NCBI GenBank assembly: GCA_949841465.1
Contig: CATKZW010000029.1
Location: forward strand, 1-41,929
DNA length: 41,929 bases
From: an uncultured Oscillospiraceae bacterium
GTDB lineage: Bacteria; Bacillota; Clostridia; Oscillospirales; Oscillospiraceae
Direction: 5' to 3'
Of this stretch, positions 25,253 to 31,259 are shown in pieces. The notes beneath the pieces were generated by a model. It worked only from the letters and a program-made list of their open reading frames with translations, was not told the origin of the DNA and searched no databases. How positions within the stretch are numbered: position 1 is the first letter of the stretch; every line of letters begins with the position of its first letter. Both the position numbers and the translations under genes were made by a program.

Positions 25253-25462
25253 TTATTTGATCTCCAGCAGACTGGAGACTGTGATGCCCATGTGGGCCGC
25301 GATCTTTTGCAGCGTGCTGAGCTTCGGGTCGGTTTTCCCGCGCTCAATAAGGCTGATCTCCTCGATGCTGATCCCCATTTCACATGCCATGTCAAATTGA
25401 TTTTTGGACAGCCCTTTCCGATATGCCTTCACCCGCTTCGCCAATACATCTGTCTCCGGCAT
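25253..25462 (-). CDS. XRE-family helix-turn-helix regulator
   Basis: A 69-residue single-domain HTH protein. The core is LSKNQFDMACEMGISIEEISLIERGKTDP followed by STLQKIAAHMGITVSSLL, the standard Cro/cI five-helix pattern. ATG at 25462 has AAAAGGGG about 8 bases before it. The next gene, a Spo0A-C protein, starts 11 bases downstream. A strong promoter is about 310 bases upstream, leaving a long leader. Confidence 0.88.
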   Translation of the reverse strand: MPETDVLAKRVKAYRKGLSKNQFDMACEMGISIEEISLIERGKTDPKLSTLQKIAAHMGITVSSLLEIK

Positions 25463-25777
25463 TTTTTCGACCCCTTTTGACAAATCATATCCAAAAGAAG
25501 CGGATCATGCCACGTACTGCAATACGGATTTGCAATTTCCTGCCCAATCACGGCCCCGCGGGCAAGACCGCCTCCTGTCAGCGGCGCAAAACAGGAAAAG
25601 CAGGTCGGACCCTTCGCCATAGGTCTGACCTGCTCTGTTCCGTCCATATCATTCGCGTTAACGGCCTCGCGCCCAGCTTCTCCGAGGCAGCCGCGCCATT
25701 CCGTTTGTTCCAAAACCCGACCCTGTGGCTGAGGAGAATCAATATAAACAGATTGTATTAATATTACCCATAAATAA
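25463..25777 (-). promoter_or_regulatory. Long 5' leader of the XRE/Spo0A-C operon
   Basis: From the promoter at 25778-25806 to the XRE start there are about 310 transcribed bases without a convincing gene. The leader holds a terminator-like hairpin at 25599-25634. A reading frame runs through the second half on the same strand and contains four cysteines (including CFSC), but it overlaps the XRE start and lacks a clear ribosome binding site. I see no known riboswitch class. Confidence 0.45.
25599..25634 (-). terminator. Attenuator-like hairpin in the XRE leader
   Basis: AGCAGGTCGGACC (25599-25611) pairs with GGTCTGACCTGCT (25622-25634) with one G-U pair and a 10-base loop. On the minus strand it is followed by TTTTCCTGTTTT, giving an imperfect intrinsic terminator about 140 bases upstream of the XRE gene. 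Confidence 0.55.
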
Positions 25778-25806
25778 AGATTACTTCTTATCTCGAATTT
25801 TGTCAA
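25778..25806 (-). promoter_or_regulatory. Promoter of the XRE/Spo0A-C operon
   Basis: On the minus strand a perfect -35 TTGACA (25801-25806), a 17-base spacer and -10 TAATCT (25778-25783) in AT-rich sequence, just after the terminator of the BlaI operon. Confidence 0.75.
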
Positions 25807-25816
25807 GCGTTTTTGC

Positions 25817-25850
25817 AAAAAAAGAGGCGGCATTTCCGAAGAAATGCCGC
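25817..25850 (-). terminator. Terminator of the BlaI/M56/peptide operon
   Basis: A perfect 10-bp stem GCGGCATTTC/GAAATGCCGC (25827-25836, 25841-25850) with a CGAA loop on the plus strand, TTCG on the transcript, followed on the minus strand by CCTC and seven T (25817-25823). Confidence 0.92.
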
Positions 25851-25872
25851 TTCTTTCAATGGCACTATAAAA

Positions 25873-26121
25873 TTAAGGCTGCTGCTCAGGAGGGCAAGGC
25901 ACCCAGTCTGTCACCCAGTATCCATATGTAATTGACCACAGGCGCATTTCCTTCACTCCATTGTGCATTCGATAATACCAGCGAAACTCCTCAGCCAAGA
26001 CAACTGCATCCCCTTCACCGCTAAGAGGCGCAGAGGCATAAGTTGGTGCAACGCCCGTCACAAACAGAGTCAAAGTACACAATACTGCTACCGCAGTTGT
26101 CAGAATACGCTGCTTAATCAT
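25873..26121 (-). CDS. Small secreted protein coupled to the M56 peptidase
   Basis: An 82-residue precursor with a clear Sec signal peptide: basic MIKQR, a hydrophobic core and a TYASA cleavage site at about residue 31. The mature part, about 51 residues, is acidic then aromatic: EEFRWYYRMHNGVKEMRLWS and TYGYWVTDWVPCPPEQQP at the end, with one cysteine. The ATG overlaps the TGA stop of the M56 gene (ATGA), so translation is coupled. A strong terminator follows. I recognise a loosely similar WxIxxGxWV-type small exported protein in Clostridia but know no function; possibilities are a ligand or inhibitor of the M56 sensor, or an envelope stress effector. Confidence 0.8.
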   Translation of the reverse strand: MIKQRILTTAVAVLCTLTLFVTGVAPTYASAPLSGEGDAVVLAEEFRWYYRMHNGVKEMRLWSITYGYWVTDWVPCPPEQQP

Positions 26122-27275
26122 TGCTTATTCACCTCGTAAATATATAAATCCTTATATTTATCCGAATTAACCTCATTCTCAGTGAGATATCTGACGAATC
26201 TATAATCAATGCAAAGCTGATATCGACCATCCGATTCCTTTAGGATGAATGCATTATTCATTCCCTCATCAATTTCAGGTCCATCATAATTTTCAAGATA
26301 ATAATATTCTGAATCATTCCGAAATTCTTTTGCCATTGGAGCACTTGCCGCTTGAAAAATGACCAGATAAGACGCAAAGAATAAAATCAACACCAAGCAT
26401 GTTGCTATTGGCCGCACGTACCGCGATGACCTGCCCTTGCGGACAGCATCTATCACCCGGAATCTCTGGTGCATGGTGGTCTTCTTTTTCTCTACCACGC
26501 CGAATTCGTTCATGGCCAGAGCCAAGCCTTCTTTTCTGTCTACAACCCGGTCTGATATTCTCAGCAGCATAGTCAGATATTCCGATTTTTCTTCCTCGGT
26601 CATGCCTTTTGTCACATTCGCGTCACAACGCAGTTCCAAAATTTTATCAACGGCGTTCTGAAATGGGCGGGCCAAGAAATTCCACCACACAAACTCAGAC
26701 AAAATCCCGAAACCCAGCCGAATCCATACATCATGACTCTTGATATGCTGTGCCTCATGTCGCAAAATTAATTCTGTATCCCGTTCACTCAATTCCGAGT
26801 AAGGAAGATATATTGTATAGCGGAATATGCCCATCACATAGGGAATCTCCACATCGGGCGATAACACCACCGGACAGTTGATGCCGACCCGCGCCGCTAT
26901 CTCCTGTACATGCTCACTTTTCTTGGTGGTGTAGCTGCGGCACTTCTTGTAAGCCAGATGCAGCATCCAAAAATCTCTTATGATAAACACCGCTGCACCG
27001 ACGGCCCATACGACCAGCAGCACCTGCACGACGATTGGATATGTGCGGAAAAATCTCTGGGGTGCGCCCAGAAGGTTCCAGAAACGAATTTCATGCGTTA
27101 ATGGAATTTCAAACGGCAGGACCATTCTCAAGACGGCAACAATGGATGCAACCCACAGCACAGGCCCGCCGCCTTTTTCAAGGAAGTCGGTCCATTTACA
27201 CATCAGGCAAATCGCACCCAGCATGATACTATAGACGAGCAGAGCGTTGAATACGGAAAAACTGGAGATGCTCAT
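26118..27275 (-). CDS. M56 (BlaR1/MecR1-like) membrane metallopeptidase sensor
   Basis: A 385-residue membrane protein. Three hydrophobic segments lie at about residues 6-27, 37-54 and 82-104; the zinc-binding HEAQH is at 173-177 on the cytoplasmic side with a downstream Glu in LELRCDANV; a fourth segment is at about 288-308. The C-terminal extracytoplasmic part is only about 75 residues (Tyr-rich) and is not a penicillin-binding domain, so this is not a beta-lactam sensor of the BlaR1 type. Family members cleave their partner BlaI repressor after sensing. The gene overlaps blaI upstream and the secreted-peptide gene downstream, each by 4 bases. Codon use and GC are lower than in the flanking core genes. 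Confidence 0.92.
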   Translation of the reverse strand: MSISSFSVFNALLVYSIMLGAICLMCKWTDFLEKGGGPVLWVASIVAVLRMVLPFEIPLTHEIRFWNLLGAPQRFFRTYPIVVQVLLVVWAVGAAVFIIRDFWMLHLAYKKCRSYTTKKSEHVQEIAARVGINCPVVLSPDVEIPYVMGIFRYTIYLPYSELSERDTELILRHEAQHIKSHDVWIRLGFGILSEFVWWNFLARPFQNAVDKILELRCDANVTKGMTEEEKSEYLTMLLRISDRVVDRKEGLALAMNEFGVVEKKKTTMHQRFRVIDAVRKGRSSRYVRPIATCLVLILFFASYLVIFQAASAPMAKEFRNDSEYYYLENYDGPEIDEGMNNAFILKESDGRYQLCIDYRFVRYLTENEVNSDKYKDLYIYEVNKQ

Positions 27276-27658
27276 TCCTCAGACTCCAGATCTTTTTTTC
27301 GCTCAGCCAGCATCCTTTCCAACTCATCAACTGTATCTCTCGTCAACTCGTCGCTCCGCAGCAGCATGGAAAAAAACGCCGGAATGGACTGCACACCCTT
27401 TCCCTTGAACAGCGTCTCGGAATAATAATCCTCCCGGGAAATGTTGGCGGCGTACAGCCGCCCATAGGTCTTGGTTCTCTTGATAAATCCTGCCTCACGA
27501 ATCGCCTCCTTTTTCAGTAAGCCATTGAGCAGAATATGAATCGTACTGGGACTCCAGCTTGGATCCACACTTTCCTCTAAAATTTCATAGCGCGCCAACG
27601 GGCGCCCTGCCTGCCAGAGAGTCTCCATAATCTCCAGCTCGCTTTTTGTCAGTTTCAC
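27272..27658 (-). CDS. BlaI/MecI-family repressor
   Basis: A 128-residue winged-helix protein starting MKLTKSELEIMETLWQAGRP, the standard BlaI N-terminus, with recognition region SWSPSTIHILLNGLLKK and a C-terminal dimerisation helix. Start codon GTG at 27658, with AGGAGG 5 bases upstream. It should repress its own operon, with an imperfect dyad over the promoter -10 as candidate operator, and be inactivated by the adjacent M56 peptidase. Its stop overlaps the M56 start. Confidence 0.93.
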   Translation of the reverse strand: MKLTKSELEIMETLWQAGRPLARYEILEESVDPSWSPSTIHILLNGLLKKEAIREAGFIKRTKTYGRLYAANISREDYYSETLFKGKGVQSIPAFFSMLLRSDELTRDTVDELERMLAERKKDLESEE

Positions 27659-27685
27659 GGCGGCCTCCTATCGGGTGATATTTTA

Positions 27686-27720
27686 CGCTTTAATTATATA
27701 GCGCTTTCGTCGATTGTCAA
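27686..27720 (-). promoter_or_regulatory. Promoter and candidate BlaI operator
   Basis: On the minus strand a perfect -35 TTGACA (27715-27720), a 16-base spacer and perfect -10 TATAAT (27693-27698). The -10 is inside an imperfect palindrome CGCTTTAATTATATAGCG (27686-27703), a plausible repressor site. The promoter is clear, the operator inferred. Confidence 0.8.
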
Positions 27721-27808
27721 GAGGAAAATAGAGATTTTGGGAAAATTTTTGTATTTTATGCCATGCGGCCCTTCTTTTCCATTGAGGGTAGCCTTGGGGG
27801 CAGTTCTC

Positions 27809-27817
27809 TGGTATAAT
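27809..27817 (+). promoter_or_regulatory. Extended -10 promoter of the phosphotransferase gene
   Basis: TGGTATAAT (27809-27817); no good -35 is seen. It lies 35 bases before the ATG at 27852. Confidence 0.6.
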
Positions 27818-27851
27818 GTTCCCACTGTCTTTCAAGAGGAGGCTTACTGAC

Positions 27852-28622
27852 ATGAAAAAGATAAAAGTCGGTATCAGCATTCAGGATTTTCCGCCGGAGC
27901 TGCACCCATTTTTGTCAGGCGCCGACGTCTATGACAGCAGCTCTAGTTCAAGCGCCCGCACGCTCTATATTGATCCGGACTACTATTTAAAAATCGACGA
28001 GCGCGGCGCACTGCGGCAGGAAGCGCTTATGACGGGCTGGTTCCACCGCCGCGGCCTTGCGCCGGAGGCAGTCTGCTGCCTCAGCGTCGATAGGGACTAC
28101 CTGCTGACCCGGCGCGCCCCAGGGGAGGACTGCCTGGCCTTTCTGGACGACCCGAAGAGGCTGTGTCAGGTCCTGGCCCGCACCCTGCGGAAGCTCCATG
28201 GTCTGTCCCCCGCAGGGCTTCCCCGTTCCACGCGGCTGGAGCGGTATCTCGCCTCCGCAGAAGACAGGAACGGGGGCTGTTGGGACGAATCCGTCCTGAT
28301 GCCGGAGTTCATGGTGCGCTCAAGGGAAGAGGCGTGGGACATCATGCAGGCAAACAAGCACCGCCTCAGGCACGACGTCTGCATCCACGGCGATTTCTGC
28401 CTGCCAAACGTCATATTGGACGGCAGCAGGTTCAGCTCGTTCATCGACCTGCCGATGGCGGGAGCCGGGGACCGTCACATCGACTTGTACTGGGCGGTCT
28501 GGTCCCTGCGGCACAATCTGCAAACCGGCCGGTATACCGATCGGTTTTTGGACCTCTACGGCAGAGATAACTTTGACCAGGATATGCTGCAAGTGGTCGC
28601 CGCGTTCGAGGTCTTCGGCTGA
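27852..28622 (+). CDS. Aminoglycoside phosphotransferase-like kinase, APH(3')-type
   Basis: A 256-residue kinase of the APH family. The ATP-site Lys is in YYLKID (K47), followed by Glu in RQEALM (E57); the catalytic loop is HGDFCLPN (residues 179-186, D181, N186), and the metal-binding Asp is in FIDLP (D199). APH(3') enzymes normally have FIDxG here; this protein has Pro at 201, one residue beyond the usual Gly spacing, but the following AGAGDRHIDLYWAVWSL matches the family. GAGGAGG lies about 10 bases before ATG. It could inactivate kanamycin-type drugs or phosphorylate another small molecule; sequence alone does not decide. It is divergent from the BlaI operon. Confidence 0.85.
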   Translation: MKKIKVGISIQDFPPELHPFLSGADVYDSSSSSSARTLYIDPDYYLKIDERGALRQEALMTGWFHRRGLAPEAVCCLSVDRDYLLTRRAPGEDCLAFLDDPKRLCQVLARTLRKLHGLSPAGLPRSTRLERYLASAEDRNGGCWDESVLMPEFMVRSREEAWDIMQANKHRLRHDVCIHGDFCLPNVILDGSRFSSFIDLPMAGAGDRHIDLYWAVWSLRHNLQTGRYTDRFLDLYGRDNFDQDMLQVVAAFEVFG

Positions 28623-28698
28623 CAGTTCAGTCGTCTGCGGGTGCGGGAGCAGCGGTATCGAAAAAAACCGGCGGAGCCGGGCACACTCAGCAAAAGCA

Positions 28699-28730
28699 GC
28701 GGAGCGGTCCCCGAATGAGGACCGCTCCGC
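28699..28730 (-). terminator. Hairpin between the phosphotransferase and spore protein genes
   Basis: GCGGAGCGGTCC (28699-28710) pairs perfectly with GGACCGCTCCGC (28719-28730), with an 8-base loop. It lies 28 bases after the spore protein stop; the minus strand has GCTGCTTTTGC after the stem, a weak U-run, and the plus strand has only GTTT. Probably the spore protein terminator. Confidence 0.65.
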
Positions 28731-28758
28731 CGTTTATTCCGGTCTGTGTGGGGAATGC

Positions 28759-28962
28759 TTACTTCAGGCCGTTCTCGTAGGCCTCGATCATCTTCTTGAC
28801 CATCTGGCCGCCCACGGAGCCAGCCTGACGGCTGGTCAGGTCGCCGTTGTAGCCCTGCTTCAGGTTGACGCCCACCTCGTTAGCCGCCTCCATCTTGAAC
28901 TTGTCCATAGCCTCGCGGGCGCCGGGGACCACCAGACGGTTGGAATTGTTACTGTTAGACAT
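28759..28962 (-). CDS. Alpha/beta-type small acid-soluble spore protein
   Basis: A 67-residue SASP that coats and protects DNA in the forespore. It has the N-terminal Asn/Ser-rich tail, RLVVPGAREAMDKFKMEAANEVGV with the GPR protease site region (AANEVGV), and the second conserved helix GDLTSRQAGSVGGQMVKKMIE. GGAG lies about 9 bases before the ATG. The upstream elements at 29026-29054 fit a forespore sigma-G promoter, as expected for this family. Confidence 0.97.
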   Translation of the reverse strand: MSNSNNSNRLVVPGAREAMDKFKMEAANEVGVNLKQGYNGDLTSRQAGSVGGQMVKKMIEAYENGLK

Positions 28963-29025
28963 ATCCTTGTTCTCCTTTTTTGAATCTTGGTTGTTTGTTT
29001 CTTGGTTGGATTGGGAATCCGAGCA

Positions 29026-29054
29026 TAGTTTGAGCTGTCCGGATTTTTATATGC
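29026..29054 (-). promoter_or_regulatory. Sigma-G-like promoter of the SASP gene
   Basis: On the minus strand, -35 GCATA (29050-29054), a 17-base spacer and -10 CAAACTA (29026-29032), against the known sigma-G consensus GHATR and CATNHTA; one mismatch in the -10. Confidence 0.7.
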
Positions 29055-29207
29055 ACTCACCCGCACTGGTAATTTCCGCTTGCATTGGAAAGACAATTTG
29101 TCACGCCGTAACCTTGCATCAGACGAAGACGCAGTCACACCACTCCCACAGATATTGAGAAAGGGAGTTTCTAAACCTTTCTCAACTCCTTAATATGCTC
29201 ATTTTTT

Positions 29208-29241
29208 GGCCGGGCAGAAACGAAATCGTTTCTGCCCGGCC
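29208..29241. repeat. Perfect 15-bp inverted repeat
   Basis: GGCCGGGCAGAAACG (29208-29222) and its exact complement (29227-29241) flank AAAT. On the plus strand it is preceded, not followed, by TTTTTT, so it is an unusual terminator in either direction. Confidence 0.8.
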
Positions 29242-29278
29242 ACGCCAGCATTTTTAAAATTTTTTCTCTGATTTGCCC

Positions 29279-29302
29279 CGTGTTCGCCGCCGGGCGAACA
29301 CG
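29279..29302. repeat. 10-bp inverted repeat
   Basis: CGTGTTCGCC (29279-29288) pairs with GGCGAACACG (29293-29302) with a GCCG loop, downstream of folD on the minus strand. No U-run follows closely. Confidence 0.7.
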
Positions 29303-29362
29303 TATGTCAACTGCCCGCAGTCGTCAGCGAACGAAACGTTTCTTTTTGCTTACTTCTTCTTT

Positions 29363-30211
29363 TTAAAGATAAAGCACGTGAAGTTTTGCGGCGGTCAGGG
29401 TGTTCTTCATCAGCATAGCGCGGGTCATGGGGCCTACGCCGCCGGGAACGGGGGTAATATAGGACGCCTTGGCCGCCGCTTCCTCAAAGCACACATCGCC
29501 GCACAGCTTCCCGGCGTTGTTGCGGTTCATGGCCACGTCGATGACCACCGCGCCCTCCTTCACCATGTCGGCGGTGACCAGCCCCGTCTTGCCCACGGCG
29601 GACACCAGAATATCGGCGGAGGCCGCCAGCTCCTTCATATCCGGCGTTTTGGAGTGGCACATCACCACCGTGCCGTTGGCGTGGAGCAGCAGCAGCGCCA
29701 TGGGCTTGCCCACGATGTTGGAGCGGCCCAGCACCACGCACCGCTTCCCCGCCGGGTCGATGTCGTACTCCCGGAGCATCTCCATCACGCCGCCGGGGGT
29801 GCAGGGCTGGAACACCGGCGTGCCGATGGTGAGCTGGCCCACGTTGTACGGGTGGAAACAGTCCACGTCCTTGGCCGGATCAATGGCAAGAAGGACCTCC
29901 CGCTCGTCCAGCCCCTTTGGCAGGGGTAGCTGGACCAGGATGCCGTCGATGTCCTTCCGGCCGTTCAGCTCGGCCACCAGATCCAGAAGCTGCTTCTGTG
30001 TGGTGCCGGCGGGAAGGGCGTACTCCTCGCTGTGGAAGCCGCACTCCTCGCAGTCCTTGCGCTTGCTGGTCACGTACACCCGGGAGGCGGGGTCGTCCCC
30101 CACCAGGATCACCGCCAGGCCGGGCTTCCGGGGCAGGGCGCGGGCCTCCTCCAGCACGTTCTGCTTCAGCTTGGCCGCCAGGGCCTTGCCGTCAATCAGC
30201 GTCGCCGCCAT
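29363..30211 (-). CDS. folD: Bifunctional methylenetetrahydrofolate dehydrogenase/cyclohydrolase
   Basis: A 282-residue enzyme that interconverts 5,10-methylene-THF and 10-formyl-THF. Family motifs visible are YVTSKRKDCEECGFHS (catalytic Tyr/Lys region), ILVQLPLPKGLD, PCTPGGVMEML, NADP-site GRSNIVGKPMALLL and C-terminal PVPGGVGPMTRAML. The ATG at 30211 is chosen since AGGAGGAG lies about 8 bases before it; another at 30217 is close behind the site. Its start overlaps the end of lgt by 20 bases, so it is the last gene of the ymfF-ymfH-lgt-folD operon. Confidence 0.96.
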   Translation of the reverse strand: MAATLIDGKALAAKLKQNVLEEARALPRKPGLAVILVGDDPASRVYVTSKRKDCEECGFHSEEYALPAGTTQKQLLDLVAELNGRKDIDGILVQLPLPKGLDEREVLLAIDPAKDVDCFHPYNVGQLTIGTPVFQPCTPGGVMEMLREYDIDPAGKRCVVLGRSNIVGKPMALLLLHANGTVVMCHSKTPDMKELAASADILVSAVGKTGLVTADMVKEGAVVIDVAMNRNNAGKLCGDVCFEEAAAKASYITPVPGGVGPMTRAMLMKNTLTAAKLHVLYL

Positions 30212-31238
30212 CTTCATTCTCCTCCTCTTCATTGGATCGATCGGACTCACTGGGCTCCTCCGCCAGGGCGGACTTCTCCACAGGGGCGGACGCCGCCCCG
30301 GCCTCTGCCGGCGGGACAGCCGACTCCCCCTCCGGCCCGGCCTTCGCCTTCACAAAGGGCGGCGAAGCTGGTCCGGCGGTTTTCAGCCGGAACGCATACA
30401 GGGCAATCCCCACCAGCGCCGACAGAAGCCCCAGCATCTGGGAGGAGCGTATGCCGGTGCCGAAAAAGTACAGGCTGTCGGTGCGCAGGCCCTCGATGGC
30501 CGCCCGGCCCAGGCCGTACCAAATCACGTAGCTGAGGAACATCTGGCCGTTGAACTTCCGGCCGAGCTTCATCAGCAGCACCAGCAGAATAAAGCCCAGC
30601 AGGTTCCACAGCGACTCGTACAGAAACGTGGGGTGGACGCCCAGGGTGCCGTCCAGAATGCTCTCATAGGCCAGGTTGGACTCCAGCAGCCCGTCCCGCC
30701 ACAGTTCGTTGGCGATGGACTCCGAGCACATCCGCCAGGGCAGGTCGGTGACGCCTCCATAGGCCTCCACGTTGACAAAGTTCCCCCAGCGGCCGATCAT
30801 CTGGCCGATGAGCAGGCCGTAGGAGGTGATGTCCATGCCGCTCCAGAAGTCCACCTTGCGCACCTTGCAGAAGATGACGGCGGAGATCACCGTGCCGATC
30901 ACGCCGCCGTAGATGGCCAGCCCCCCGTCCCAGAAGGCGATCATCCGGTACAGGCTGAAGGAGCCCTCCAAATCAAAGCATATGGCGGGGTTGAAGATCA
31001 CGTAGTAGACCCTGGCGCCAATAATCGCCGACGGTACCACCACAAAGATGGCGTCGGTGATCTCATCCGGGTCCATGGAGAACCGGGGCGCCCGCCACAG
31101 GCCGTAGGCCACCGCCAGCAAGAAGCCGCAGGCAATGATAACGCCATACCAGTACACGTTGTGGCCAAAGACGGAAAAGGCCACCCGGTTCAGCTCAAAC
31201 TCCAGCCCCAGGCCGGGAAAAAAAACGGTGTTTGTCAT
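30192..31238 (-). CDS. lgt: Prolipoprotein diacylglyceryl transferase
   Basis: A 348-residue membrane enzyme that adds diacylglycerol to the lipobox cysteine, needed by the lipoproteins encoded in this window. The signature IGRWGNFVNVEAYGG, N-terminal YWYGVIIACGF and HPTFLYESLWNL are intact; about seven membrane segments are visible. The last 75 residues form an acidic, Ala/Pro/Glu-rich soluble tail (ending in a Glu/Asp cluster) beyond the normal end of Lgt, and its coding sequence overlaps the folD start. ATG at 31238 is chosen over 31244 for better spacing from AAGAGGA. Confidence 0.95.
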   Translation of the reverse strand: MTNTVFFPGLGLEFELNRVAFSVFGHNVYWYGVIIACGFLLAVAYGLWRAPRFSMDPDEITDAIFVVVPSAIIGARVYYVIFNPAICFDLEGSFSLYRMIAFWDGGLAIYGGVIGTVISAVIFCKVRKVDFWSGMDITSYGLLIGQMIGRWGNFVNVEAYGGVTDLPWRMCSESIANELWRDGLLESNLAYESILDGTLGVHPTFLYESLWNLLGFILLVLLMKLGRKFNGQMFLSYVIWYGLGRAAIEGLRTDSLYFFGTGIRSSQMLGLLSALVGIALYAFRLKTAGPASPPFVKAKAGPEGESAVPPAEAGAASAPVEKSALAEEPSESDRSNEEEENEDGGDAD

Positions 31239-31259
31239 GGTCATTCCTCTTTATATGTG

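Larger units (their letters stand above)
28963..29362. other. 400-base intergenic region rich in inverted repeats
   Basis: Apart from the SASP promoter (29026-29054), no gene is visible. Two perfect hairpins and one imperfect one lie at 29155-29302: GAGAAAGG/CCTTTCTC (about 29157-29183), a 15-bp stem at 29208-29241 and a 10-bp stem at 29279-29302. None is followed by a good U-run on the strand where a terminator would be needed for folD. Confidence 0.6.

Noticed and set aside
25429..25833. 134-codon minus-strand frame through the XRE leader as a full gene
   Set aside because: Its start lies upstream of the mapped promoter inside a terminator and it overlaps the XRE gene; only a shorter internal frame remains possible and is listed as a finding.
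29208..29302. Hairpins as folD terminators
   Set aside because: No U-run follows either stem on the minus strand; AAAAAAT follows the larger one.
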